Assembly (NCBI GenBank): GCA_007571305.1
Contig: RKRR01000010.1
Location: 1-64,000 of the forward strand
DNA: 64,000 bases
Reading direction: 5' to 3'
Source: Candidatus Poribacteria bacterium
GTDB taxonomy: Bacteria > Poribacteria > WGA-4E > WGA-3G
Of this stretch, positions 16,760 through 25,358 are shown piece after piece (positions within the stretch are counted from its first letter, which is position 1; each line of letters begins with the position of its first letter). The notes under the pieces were generated by a model. The model worked only from the letters and a program-made list of their open reading frames with translations. It searched no databases and had not been told where the DNA came from. The position numbers and the translations under genes are program-made.

Positions 16760-18165
16760 ACAGAAATAACGGCATCGAATATTGCGGAGGAGGTGCCATT
16801 GCATCGATAATCGGAACGGTAATGCTTCTCTCTCTCCTACCGCCTTCCATCCTCGCCCAAGAAGATAAAGTTCTCACGAAACCGGAACAACCCGACTTCC
16901 TCACAAGCGGACTGTACGGCGGTGGTCTCACCTTCATTGACGGCAATGCCTACGTTCGACTGCAACTCCAACCGGATATCCCTCTCGGAAAAATAGGCAT
17001 TGGGTTAGACTTAATCCTGCTCTATAATCCGTATGCAGAGGGCACCGAACCTCAAATCCTTCCTGAGGACGCTGAAACGTGGGACAGCCCAAGCACGTGG
17101 TTACGACTCGTCCGTTACGTTCGCTATGGTCAACCTTACGACCCCTTCCATTTTCGATTCGGGGAGTTGGACTACTTAACTATTGGACACGGTTCAATCA
17201 TGTCCGGTTACTCTAACTACGACCGGCGAGGGTTACGCTTGAACCTTAGAAATTCTGAGAATCGTTTCGGCATTGAAACGATGATGAATGACATCGGTAA
17301 TCCCACAATCTTCGGAGGACGCGGATTTTATCGTCCGTTTCAACGAGAAGAAAATAACAACTTACTGACGCGGTTTGAACTCGGTGCCACCTATCTCACA
17401 GACATCAATCCGAATTTGCAAGAAATAGGAGAAGCCCCCTTGAGTGCTGTCGGACTTGATGTTGGATTTCCAATTTTTGAGACAAGCACGTTCCGACTCG
17501 ATATCTATGACGACATTGCCTTTCTCGATACATTATCCGAAGAAAACACACAGACAGAAATTGCGCTCACAGCAGAAAATCCCGTAACAACCGATCTTGC
17601 CTGGGGAAACGCTGTTGGTGTTGGATTCTCTTTCACCCAAACCCTCTTTAAAATAGAGTATCGCACGTTTGGCGAGGGTTACATCCCTTCCGTGTTCGAT
17701 TACACCTATGAATCCGCGAAATCGGTATCCCCGAAACCAGACATGCCCCAATTTTTGGGCTTGGAAACAAACGCTGAACCGAGGCGCGGTTTTTTCTCAC
17801 AGTTTATCTGGCATCCACTGCCACAAGTTCATTTTATGGGAACACTCGAGGATTATACGAATACCGAACCGAAACTCTATATAGGGATAACAGAATCGGG
17901 GTTAGTCCCACGTCTTGCGCTACGTGCATTCTATACAAAACGTGATATTGGCGAGAGTGGGGAGACGAGTTTTTTCGGGGATCTGTTTGACTTGGATGAA
18001 AAATCAGCATTCAGTGTAGAGGTTCGCTATGAAATTTTCCCTCCAGTTGTAACAGTTATTACCCGTGAATACCGATTCCGTCGCGTTGAAACAGCAGAGG
18101 GACTATCTCAATTTGAGCCGATTCATAAAACTTCGCTCATCGTAGGTGTCAGCACAGATTTTTAA
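16756..18165 (+). CDS. Outer-membrane beta-barrel protein of an ABC export unit
   Basis: 469 residues. A signal peptide (IASIIGTVMLLSLLPPSILAQE) is followed by alternating hydrophobic/polar strands rich in Tyr, Phe, Arg and Gly, and the chain ends in Phe (GVSTDF), as in outer-membrane barrels. I recognise no named family. The ATGA overlap with the ABC ATPase makes it likely that this protein functions with the FtsX/LolD-type pair, perhaps as the outer-membrane component or the cargo of its export pathway. No periplasmic adaptor (HlyD-type) gene is present next to it. Confidence 0.75.
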   Translation: MNRNNGIEYCGGGAIASIIGTVMLLSLLPPSILAQEDKVLTKPEQPDFLTSGLYGGGLTFIDGNAYVRLQLQPDIPLGKIGIGLDLILLYNPYAEGTEPQILPEDAETWDSPSTWLRLVRYVRYGQPYDPFHFRFGELDYLTIGHGSIMSGYSNYDRRGLRLNLRNSENRFGIETMMNDIGNPTIFGGRGFYRPFQREENNNLLTRFELGATYLTDINPNLQEIGEAPLSAVGLDVGFPIFETSTFRLDIYDDIAFLDTLSEENTQTEIALTAENPVTTDLAWGNAVGVGFSFTQTLFKIEYRTFGEGYIPSVFDYTYESAKSVSPKPDMPQFLGLETNAEPRRGFFSQFIWHPLPQVHFMGTLEDYTNTEPKLYIGITESGLVPRLALRAFYTKRDIGESGETSFFGDLFDLDEKSAFSVEVRYEIFPPVVTVITREYRFRRVETAEGLSQFEPIHKTSLIVGVSTDF

Positions 18166-18268
18166 CGTTTGTGAGGAACTGCGGTTGAGGTTATTATAGG
18201 CTTATGTGTTAATTTTTTCTGCTGAGAGAAAATCATATAATAGTAGGCATATCGATCCATTTCAACTT

Positions 18269-19732
18269 CTATCTGTTTATAGTTTCGCGGACAAGTTTCC
18301 TGAGAGCATTCCCTCGCGCTTTCACTGAGATCACTTCACCTTTTCTGTCAATTAGAAACGAGGTCGGAATTCTACGGACCCCGTACCTTTGAACAATAGG
18401 ACTCTCCCATCCTGCACTGTCAAAAATGTGTCGCCACGACAACTGGTTCTCGTTGATAAACTCATGCAACATTGTTTCATCCTCATCAAGGTTTACACTG
18501 ATAACTTCAAAATCTATATGGTGGTATCGCCCGTATATTTCCTTGATATTCTGCATTTCTTCGGCACACGAATCACTTTTTGTTTTCCAAAAATAAAGAA
18601 GCACTAGTTTATCTCGGTAATTCTCCAACGAGATCGACTTACCGTCTATGTCAAAGGCTGAAAAATCGGGCAATTTCCGCCCTATCCATGCAAGAGTAGG
18701 ATCTGCATTCACTCGATATGCGTGTGCAAGTTCAGTATTTCCTAACCATTCGTGGATCCTCGCTAATCCGTCCCAAGCGGTCTTGTCATTTGCATCTAAT
18801 TTTAACCGATCTTCAAACACCAACTGTAACTTCTGAAGAACTGCTTGAGCTGCTTCTGTATTCCCCAAGGTTTCGTGGATCTCAAACAACATCCTTGTGT
18901 TACTCCAATCGTCAGGTTCCCGTTCCAGCTGCTCTTCGAAGACATTTTGAATCTTACCAAGTATCTTAATCCATCGTTCCTTTAGCAGATGATTGTCTTT
19001 AAGCCTCTGATAAAAATCAGTAGGGCGCATTGTGACATACGCGTTATCCCAACAAAAACGGTATACCCATTGGGATAACGTGGGGAGTTTATCTTTTGGC
19101 AAGTGATTTTCATTTCGGGATGTTACAACTCTTCCTTCATCTCCCTGATGCCGTACAAAGAGTCTTTCAAGCGCGATAATGGCTTTCTTGTGATGAAAAC
19201 TTTCAAAGCTAGCTTTTTCATAAGTCAAATAGCAGAGCTCAACGTCGTTTGGCAGTAGTCCCATTGCTTGCTCAGCAACATTCCAGAAACCATCCTGTGG
19301 TACGTCGTACAGGGATCCCGCAAGTACTATAGCTGCAAATTTCGCCGCTGCCCCATTGCTGGGGTTGCTCTCCAACACACTTTCAGCATGCGCGTACAAG
19401 TCTTTACGCATCTCCTCAGGAAAACTCCAGACGAACTCGTGCCAAACGAGATTGGGTGGAAGCGACGTTTCTCCATTAACGAAGCCAGCATCAATTTTCG
19501 CCTTGAGATAAGCGGTTAACGCAGCCTGAAACTCGGGCACACCAGCCCAATAAGTTTCTGATAACTCGCGACTATGGTGCAAATTCGAGAACGTCTGCCA
19601 AACATCTCCGGTATCCCCTTCCATCGTTTTATCTCCGGATTTTTGAGGTTCGCAAAACGTTTGGCTCGAGAAAACTAGACCAAAACAAAATGTAACCACA
19701 GAAAAAGTGAGGTAGATACATCTATTCTTCAC
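18269..19732 (-). CDS. Exported TPR-like protein with TlpA/thioredoxin-fold C-terminus lacking the first active-site Cys
   Basis: 487 residues with a signal peptide (TFSVVTFCFGLVFSS). Residues about 40-330 are helical with TPR-like character (WDGLARIHEWLGNTELAHAY). Residues about 345-487 form an AhpC/TSA-TlpA thioredoxin fold (RKLPDFSAFDIDGKSISLEN, KLVLLYFWKTKSDSC, RRIPTSFLIDRKGEV, with the cis-Pro in RRIPTS). In TlpA the motif is FWATWCxxC; here the first Cys is replaced and only the second remains (KSDSC), so standard disulfide exchange is unlikely. Its start overlaps the Rieske gene stop by 4 bp. Last gene of the operon starting at 24327. Confidence 0.85.
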   Translation of the reverse strand: MKNRCIYLTFSVVTFCFGLVFSSQTFCEPQKSGDKTMEGDTGDVWQTFSNLHHSRELSETYWAGVPEFQAALTAYLKAKIDAGFVNGETSLPPNLVWHEFVWSFPEEMRKDLYAHAESVLESNPSNGAAAKFAAIVLAGSLYDVPQDGFWNVAEQAMGLLPNDVELCYLTYEKASFESFHHKKAIIALERLFVRHQGDEGRVVTSRNENHLPKDKLPTLSQWVYRFCWDNAYVTMRPTDFYQRLKDNHLLKERWIKILGKIQNVFEEQLEREPDDWSNTRMLFEIHETLGNTEAAQAVLQKLQLVFEDRLKLDANDKTAWDGLARIHEWLGNTELAHAYRVNADPTLAWIGRKLPDFSAFDIDGKSISLENYRDKLVLLYFWKTKSDSCAEEMQNIKEIYGRYHHIDFEVISVNLDEDETMLHEFINENQLSWRHIFDSAGWESPIVQRYGVRRIPTSFLIDRKGEVISVKARGNALRKLVRETINR

Positions 19733-20040
19733 TGTTTTACCTCAACTTTGATCTCTTCGTCTTCGACAATTACTGGATACGTTCTGATGCGGAGGCGCGC
19801 GTCGGTTCGGCATTCACCGGTCTTTGTATCATACGCATAGCCGTGGACAGGACACACAGCAACACCGTTTCGGATTCTACCCCTACCGAGGGAGCCCAGG
19901 GCATGCGGACACGTATTGTCCACAGCACAGAATTCGCCGCCTTCATTGAAAATAGCAATCCGTCTTCCGTTGACGGTGAACGCTTTCCCGCGGCCTTCTC
20001 GGATGGCTGACCTTTTCGCGACCGTTGTGTAATCTGACAT
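19729..20040 (-). CDS. Rieske 2Fe-2S ferredoxin-like protein
   Basis: 103 residues, a soluble Rieske domain of the type found as ferredoxin components of ring-hydroxylating oxygenases or in NirD-like proteins. Ligands are visible as CPHALG (Cys and His of box 1) and CPVHGYAYD (box 2). The ATG at 20040 is chosen over one 18 bp upstream because AAGGAGTAAAAAG provides a good ribosome site. It is packed between the permease gene (4-bp gap) and the thioredoxin-fold gene (4-bp overlap). The partner oxygenase or reductase is not in the window. Confidence 0.92.
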   Translation of the reverse strand: MSDYTTVAKRSAIREGRGKAFTVNGRRIAIFNEGGEFCAVDNTCPHALGSLGRGRIRNGVAVCPVHGYAYDTKTGECRTDARLRIRTYPVIVEDEEIKVEVKQ

Positions 20041-20044
20041 CTTT

Positions 20045-21769
20045 TTACTCCTTAACACTTCCTAAAGTAATCCCTTGCACAAATTCACGTTGCATCGCTA
20101 AAAACAGGATAACGATCGGCATCAGTGAGAGTAAAGTTCCCGCCATCAGCATACCGTAATCTTGACGATAGATACCCACGAGATTCGCTAAACCGATCGG
20201 TAACGTATATTTTACTTCATCCCGTAAAATGATGAGGGGCCAGAGATAGCCGTTCCATGAACCCAAAAATGAATAGATAGTCAACGCCCCAAGAGCAGGC
20301 TTGATAATAGGGAGCACAACCCGGTAATAGATACCGAACTCGGAGCAGCCATCAATACGTGCCGCATCCAGCAGTTCAGACGGAATCGTTACAATGAATT
20401 GACGCATCAGGAATACACCAAACGCACCGACCGAAAATGGGATAATGATCGCCTTGTAACTATTGAGCCAGCCAATGTCGTACATCAGCCCAAACAACGG
20501 AACGAGCAATACCTGAAAAGGCACCATCATGGAAGCGAGGAGGATACCGAACAGAATCTTCTGACCTCGGAATTGATACTTGGCAAACGCATAACCGCCG
20601 AGTGAACAGAAAAACAACGTGAGGAGTGTCGACGCAGTCGCAATGAAAACACTGTTGACAAAATACCGATTATACGGCACCGTCTTCCACAGATTCCGGT
20701 AATTTGACGTGAACTTATCCCATACAATTGAGAGATAAGAGGGTTGATGAATCGTTAATTGCAGGAACAATTGACTTCCATTTCCGACATCCACTGTGGG
20801 TTGTCCAGGGATACGGGTATCGACTTTCTGCATTGTGATGTGTGACGACTCCAATTCACCAGGGATGCCGTGCAGTCGCCAGACCGAATCTGTCCACAAC
20901 GCGTTTCCTAAAACGAAAGGACGTGTCGGTTGATATGTAAAACCGTTATTGGCACTGTCGGCACTGGTACCAGATTTCGGCACAGATAGGGTTAAAGAGA
21001 GACGATGATACGAAGCATCTCCACGTACTGGAACCGTAATACGCCGAATCCGTTCAATCGGAATAGGGGAGGAAATTGTAGTTGTCATACGAACGGTGTT
21101 ACTGCTTTGGAAATTGTAAGATAAACTTGCCTCTGTCTGGAGATCGTCTGATGGGCGTATACGCGTGCCTGTCTCTGCTTTCCAGTTCACAACTTCAATC
21201 GGTGTACGATTGAATTCAATATCTTCTATCTGGAGTGTTCCAACCGCAACCTCGCGATATACTGCTCCCCAGATCGTATCAATCGCTTCAGGAATAATAG
21301 CGTCCCTCACCGCTGCAGTAACCGAATCCGTCGTGCCATTCCAGACTTCCCCTGGTAACCCCAGGACCAGTTGTTGCCATAAACCCTCTATTATCTCGGC
21401 TTGTAATTCTTCAGACGAGACGTAATTGGAAAGTTTCGCGTTTGCTGCAATGTGTGCCTGTGCTTCTGTCCAAATTACCTGTGTGAGTTGAGGCTGTAGA
21501 GATTTCCATTCTGTTTCACCCACCGGTATCGGTTTTTCGATCTTAGGATAGGCATCTTCGACAATGTACGGAGACGATGCAACGCGCGGGGGCAGATTAG
21601 GAAGCCACTCAATAGGGACAGCGAAAATTTCGTTGGCAGTTTTAAATGAGGAAGTGATTAACCACAGCATCGGTATCATCGTACAAAACGCTGCTGCTAC
21701 TAAAAGGAGATAACCGACACCTCTGAAAATTTTTATTTGCACCTGTCGCGTTTTTTTCTTTTCGTTCAT
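20045..21769 (-). CDS. MalG-type sugar ABC transporter permease with about 300-residue insertion
   Basis: 574 residues, about twice the usual 280 of MalG-family permeases. TM1 (about 17-38, VGYLLLVAAAFCTMIPMLWLI) and SSFKTANEIFA are typical of MalG, as is everything after residue about 360: NSVFIATASTLLTLFF, the EAA coupling loop (SELLDAARIDGCSEFGIYYRVVLP, in two parts) and QREFVQGITLGSVKE at the C-terminus. Between TM1 and TM2 a hydrophilic domain of about 300 residues is inserted, which would face the periplasm. No MalF-type partner, binding protein or ATPase is nearby. It starts 1 bp after the MoxR gene. Confidence 0.85.
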   Translation of the reverse strand: MNEKKKTRQVQIKIFRGVGYLLLVAAAFCTMIPMLWLITSSFKTANEIFAVPIEWLPNLPPRVASSPYIVEDAYPKIEKPIPVGETEWKSLQPQLTQVIWTEAQAHIAANAKLSNYVSSEELQAEIIEGLWQQLVLGLPGEVWNGTTDSVTAAVRDAIIPEAIDTIWGAVYREVAVGTLQIEDIEFNRTPIEVVNWKAETGTRIRPSDDLQTEASLSYNFQSSNTVRMTTTISSPIPIERIRRITVPVRGDASYHRLSLTLSVPKSGTSADSANNGFTYQPTRPFVLGNALWTDSVWRLHGIPGELESSHITMQKVDTRIPGQPTVDVGNGSQLFLQLTIHQPSYLSIVWDKFTSNYRNLWKTVPYNRYFVNSVFIATASTLLTLFFCSLGGYAFAKYQFRGQKILFGILLASMMVPFQVLLVPLFGLMYDIGWLNSYKAIIIPFSVGAFGVFLMRQFIVTIPSELLDAARIDGCSEFGIYYRVVLPIIKPALGALTIYSFLGSWNGYLWPLIILRDEVKYTLPIGLANLVGIYRQDYGMLMAGTLLSLMPIVILFLAMQREFVQGITLGSVKE

Positions 21770-21770
21770 C

Positions 21771-22643
21771 CTAAAATCCCATGTCAGATAATTCTACTGC
21801 GCGCGCACGTTGAATATCGTCCTGATATTTGAAGACGCAGCCAAGCGTTTCAGCAACGACATCCGCATCCAATTGCGCTTTACCAAGTGCCATGAGTGCC
21901 AACGCCCAATCTAAGGTTTCTGCAACACCCGGTTTCTTATAGTAATCCCCTTGCCGCCAAAGCTGCATCATCCGACATAACTGCTGTGTGAGGTGTTCAT
22001 TAATTTGTGGCAGCTTCGTTTGAACGATCGCTAATTCCTTCTCTACAGTCGGATAATCGATCCATTGGTAGAGACAACGGCGTTTGAGAGCCTCATGGAC
22101 CTCCCGCGTCCTGTTTGAAGTTAGTACAACATAGGGAATATGTTTCGCTCGAATCGTACCGATTTCGGGGATAGTAATTTGGAAGTCCGACAAAATCTCA
22201 AGTAGAAACGCCTCAAATTCACTGTCACTCCGATCTACCTCGTCAATGAGTAAGACGGGCGGCACATCCCCATCGCTTTGGATAGCCTCCAGCAAAGGCC
22301 GTTTCAGTAGAAACCCCTCGCTAAACAGGTCCGTACCGATGTTTTCTTTTTCTCGTCCGCGCGCCTCATCAATGCGAAGTTGCAAAATTTGCCGCGTGTA
22401 GTTCCATTCATACAACGCGCTGTTTGCATCCAAGCCTTCATAACACTGCAATCGAATGAGTTTCGCGCCAGTTGAATCCGCGAGTACTTTAGCGACTTCA
22501 GTCTTGCCGACACCGGGTTCGCCTTCGAGAAAGATAGGTTTTTTGAGATGATGCGCGAGATAGAGCGTTGTTGCTAAACCTCTATCCGCGATATACGCAT
22601 GCTTTGCACATGTAACTTGAACATTTTCAATAGATTTAAACAT
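21771..22643 (-). CDS. MoxR-family AAA+ ATPase, CoxD-like
   Basis: 290 residues, a AAA+ chaperone-like ATPase. Walker A GEPGVGKTE, Walker B VLLIDEVDR, sensor 1 VVLTSNRTREV and the arginine finger region ALKRRC are clear. The short MoxR form with YEGLDANSALYEWNY closely resembles CoxD, which matures the active site of Mo-containing CO-dehydrogenase-type hydroxylases. The MobA-like cytidylyltransferase gene just upstream fits such a role. I use ATG 22643; an upstream in-frame start would place 15 extra residues inside a repeat element. The ribosome site is weak. Confidence 0.85.
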   Translation of the reverse strand: MFKSIENVQVTCAKHAYIADRGLATTLYLAHHLKKPIFLEGEPGVGKTEVAKVLADSTGAKLIRLQCYEGLDANSALYEWNYTRQILQLRIDEARGREKENIGTDLFSEGFLLKRPLLEAIQSDGDVPPVLLIDEVDRSDSEFEAFLLEILSDFQITIPEIGTIRAKHIPYVVLTSNRTREVHEALKRRCLYQWIDYPTVEKELAIVQTKLPQINEHLTQQLCRMMQLWRQGDYYKKPGVAETLDWALALMALGKAQLDADVVAETLGCVFKYQDDIQRARAVELSDMGF

Positions 22644-22659
22644 ATTCTTTTTACTATAC

Positions 22660-22756
22660 GACTTACGCCTGCTGCTCTTTTGTAGCATAACCTGTGAGGG
22701 TGTGCATCTTAAACACGCAGGAGACCCATGGGCTCCTATGCTACGAAATGCTGCGG
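22660..22756 (+). repeat. Interspersed inverted-repeat element, near-complete copy
   Basis: The core is bounded by inverted GTAGCATA and TATGCTAC, with AACCTGTGAGGGTGTGCATC after the left arm and CACGCAGGAGACCCATGG before the right arm, then GAAATGCTGCGG. The same order of blocks is seen at 28352-28440 and 39951-40035 (both reversed) and at 37674-37761. Its right end overlaps the last codons and stop of the nucleotidyltransferase gene (stop at 22741-22743). No coding capacity; resembles REP- or MITE-like elements. Confidence 0.85.
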
Positions 22757-23355
22757 TTTTCTTTTACAGCGCGTTCATAATCTTCACGATAATCTATATC
22801 CCGAAGCACTCGGTCTGTATCGACTGTAACATAATGAATATCATCGCTATACCTTTTGAAGAGCGTCCGTACGCCACCGCTCTCCGCTTCCAAGGCAAGA
22901 ATATCACCGGCATACCGCCGGTGGAAAATAACTGGATGCCCCCGTTTATAATTATAACTCGGTAAAGCGATCCCCTTGTCCGTTCGCACATAGGCATCAA
23001 CAACCTGATCGATTAAGGCAGAAGTGATGAAAGGCTGATCGACCAGCATGAGCGCGAATGCATCACTTGATTCGAGCACCCGGATACCCGCCTGCGCGGA
23101 GGTCAGCATCCCATCCTGGTAGTTGGGGTTAAAAACGATCTTGACAGGACGTTCCGATAGTTGCTCTTGAATCTGTGATGCGCAATGTCCAACAACAACG
23201 ATAACCTCATCAAACTTGGCTCCAAGCATACTGTCCACCACAGTCTCGACGATAGTGCTTTCACCAAAAGGGAGTAGCTGCTTCGGTTCCCCCATCCGAG
23301 TAGAGAGTCCTGCTGCGAGGAGTATTCCCGAAATGACAGGTGTCGTATGCGTCAT
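22741..23355 (-). CDS. MobA/MocA-like nucleotidyltransferase
   Basis: 204 residues, an NTP-transferase of the MobA-like superfamily. The nucleotide-binding signature GILLAAGLSTRMGEPKQLLP is at the N-terminus; VDQPFI carries the metal-binding Asp region, and GHPVIF and VDTDRVLRDIDYREDYERA close the fold. Closest in appearance is MocA, the CTP:molybdopterin cytidylyltransferase that makes MCD cofactor for xanthine-dehydrogenase/CO-dehydrogenase enzymes. It starts 3 bp after the stop of the acylphosphatase fusion gene, without its own ribosome site, so translation is probably coupled. Its last six residues and stop lie inside the repeat element. Confidence 0.87.
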   Translation of the reverse strand: MTHTTPVISGILLAAGLSTRMGEPKQLLPFGESTIVETVVDSMLGAKFDEVIVVVGHCASQIQEQLSERPVKIVFNPNYQDGMLTSAQAGIRVLESSDAFALMLVDQPFITSALIDQVVDAYVRTDKGIALPSYNYKRGHPVIFHRRYAGDILALEAESGGVRTLFKRYSDDIHYVTVDTDRVLRDIDYREDYERAVKENRSIS

Positions 23356-23358
23356 GAT

Positions 23359-24327
23359 TTAATACTGAATGCCAAAAGCCTCATATTCCCCTGTGAAAGG
23401 ACGTTCGTCAATCTCAAGCGAATCAACCCTCGCATAGCGTGGTCCCTCCCTTAAGAAGACAACCAATGCATCCAGTTGCGTCTTATCCCCCTCTGCAACA
23501 ACCTCGACCTTACCGTTTGGTAGATTTTTCGCATAACCCTTAACGCCGAGTTGTCGTGCGTTGCGTTGTGTGAAGTTACGGAACCCTACGCCTTGCACCC
23601 TGCCAGCAATTAGCACATACAGTTGCATTTTCCGGTTAACCTCAATCGTGAGTGTGACAGGTGTCCCAAGTTTTGGCAGTAACGCATCGTTCTTCTTATA
23701 GATATTCTCCTCCGACGATTCAGGAAGCGGATTCTGAAAGAGTGCACTTGCATCAAATAGTCTCAAGGCCACAATGTCGTTGCTCATAAACGCTTGTGGT
23801 ATCATTGCGTCGTCATCGTCGCTATCCAAGTCCGACACGATGCGCGACCCTGAATAGACCCAAGCGACATGTTGCATCGGTTTTTGCGTCTTCACGTTGA
23901 AAATGAGTTCTTCGGCACGGACTTTTTTTTCTGTATTCCCATCTTTCCATTCGACAAAGATAGCGACAGCTGTTCCTTTCGGTGGTGTCGGCTCATCCTT
24001 CGCCTCATCATAACCCGGCGGCGTTCCTACCTGAATATCAAGTTCACTGAGTGCGTCATGAATCTCCTTTGCCGTCGCTTCGACGACAATAATGCTTTCA
24101 TATTCCTTGCCGTTGCGTCCACAAACGAGATATTCAACGGCTCCTTTCAAATGTGAATCGTATTCGCCGAGAGCCTCAGAAATTTTGCCTTTTAGAACAA
24201 TCTGCTTCTCCTTTTCCATGATATGGAGATGCCCATCTGCCCACGCAATATTCGACAGCCCGACAAGACACACGCTCATATAGAGGATTATTCCCACCTG
24301 CCAAGCACAGGGCTTCACTTCACTCAT
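23359..24327 (-). CDS. Exported YdjY-like/acylphosphatase fusion protein
   Basis: 322 residues. A signal peptide (VGIILYMSVCLVGLSNIAWA) precedes a domain at about 40-220 that resembles YdjY (VEYLVCGRNGKEYESIIVV, AVAIFVEWKDG, AWVYSGSR), a secreted family of unknown function. Residues about 232-322 are an acylphosphatase: GRVQGVGFRNFTQ with the catalytic Arg of the GxVQGVGFR motif, and GYAKNLPNGKVEVVAEG with the catalytic Asn. Acylphosphatase is normally a free 90-residue cytosolic enzyme, so an exported fusion is unusual. First gene of the operon running to 18269. Confidence 0.85.
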   Translation of the reverse strand: MSEVKPCAWQVGIILYMSVCLVGLSNIAWADGHLHIMEKEKQIVLKGKISEALGEYDSHLKGAVEYLVCGRNGKEYESIIVVEATAKEIHDALSELDIQVGTPPGYDEAKDEPTPPKGTAVAIFVEWKDGNTEKKVRAEELIFNVKTQKPMQHVAWVYSGSRIVSDLDSDDDDAMIPQAFMSNDIVALRLFDASALFQNPLPESSEENIYKKNDALLPKLGTPVTLTIEVNRKMQLYVLIAGRVQGVGFRNFTQRNARQLGVKGYAKNLPNGKVEVVAEGDKTQLDALVVFLREGPRYARVDSLEIDERPFTGEYEAFGIQY

Positions 24328-24426
24328 GAGATGACTCCTTTTTTACTCACAATCAACTGCTGTTTTTAATATCTCGATAGGTAATGGACAAGTTTCACCG
24401 AAACGCCACAACACCCGCTTTGCTGA

Positions 24427-24461
24427 TTACTGACAACTGACAGCGATTTTACTGACAACTC
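24427..24461. repeat. Short tandem direct repeat
   Basis: TTACTGACAACT occurs twice, about 22 bp apart, in the 3' flank of the DUF481 gene. Minor. Confidence 0.5.
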
Positions 24462-25271
24462 TTAAAAAGTATAACGTAATCCGTTAAATATTTCTACATC
24501 ATGTTTTCGGACACCGGTCGGTGGTTCACTATCGTATCGGAAATTTACTCTGAGTGGAAAGGATAACTTTGTTGTCAGGCGGAATGTAAGGCTACCTTCA
24601 AAAAGGATGCGATAATCTTGAAAACGCCGGACATGAACTTGATAGTATCCTGTAGCACTCGTTGTAACGCGTTCATCCAGTTGCCCTGTCCAATTGATAT
24701 AATTTGTTGACCGAAGGATACGGGTTGTGATTGTGCCATTTTCTTTGTCAGTAACCCGTTCGTGTTCCCACATGGCACCGATGCCGAGGTAGAGATTAAA
24801 TCTGGAATCACGCGAATGTGAGGCGAACCGAACGCCACCCCCGACCAAGTTTCGATCGTTCAGCAGAATAGATTCGTTGAATTGTTTCTGACCAAAGGAC
24901 TCAAAAAGAACGTGCTGCGTCAAACTTCGGATAATTCGCGCATGTGCGATACCTTTGTTGATAAAAAATTTCCCATCCTTTCTTCCCTGCTGAAGACTCC
25001 CGAAAACGAAGCCGTGATATGCTTTCGTAAGATAATCCGAGCGAAACCGAGTCCGAGCCGTCAGGATATCTGTATTGCCAGTACGATAGGTTAAATCCAG
25101 TGCAATGCTGTTATACAAACCGGATTCCAACCGCATCTGCCGCATCGTTTCACCCGTAAAAATATTCACCTGTGCGATAAGCGGAGAACAGGAAATAAAA
25201 AGTAATATGAAACAAACACTGACAAGTTGGTTGTTCTTATGCTGATGGGAATTGTTCGAGGGAAAATACAA
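24462..25271 (-). CDS. DUF481-like outer-membrane barrel protein
   Basis: About 269 residues. After a signal peptide (VCFILLFISCSPLIAQ) come alternating beta-strands: LYNSIALDLTYRTGNTD, GVRFASHSRDSRFNLYLGIG, FEGSLTFRLTTKLSFPLRV, ending GLRYTF with the terminal Phe of outer-membrane barrels. LDLTYRTGNTD is the DUF481 (YdiY-like, salt-stress-induced barrel) hallmark. No ATG lies close before the signal peptide; the TTG at 25271 gives a plausible one, and a longer form from ATG 25364 would overlap the divergent nucleoside hydrolase start. The start is therefore uncertain. Confidence 0.75.
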   Translation of the reverse strand: MYFPSNNSHQHKNNQLVSVCFILLFISCSPLIAQVNIFTGETMRQMRLESGLYNSIALDLTYRTGNTDILTARTRFRSDYLTKAYHGFVFGSLQQGRKDGKFFINKGIAHARIIRSLTQHVLFESFGQKQFNESILLNDRNLVGGGVRFASHSRDSRFNLYLGIGAMWEHERVTDKENGTITTRILRSTNYINWTGQLDERVTTSATGYYQVHVRRFQDYRILFEGSLTFRLTTKLSFPLRVNFRYDSEPPTGVRKHDVEIFNGLRYTF

Positions 25272-25358
25272 TGGACAAAATCGCTCTGTGGTAGTAAAAT
25301 TACGAAATAAAATTACACAACGCACCCTTTGGAAACATACCAAAATAGGAAGATAAAC

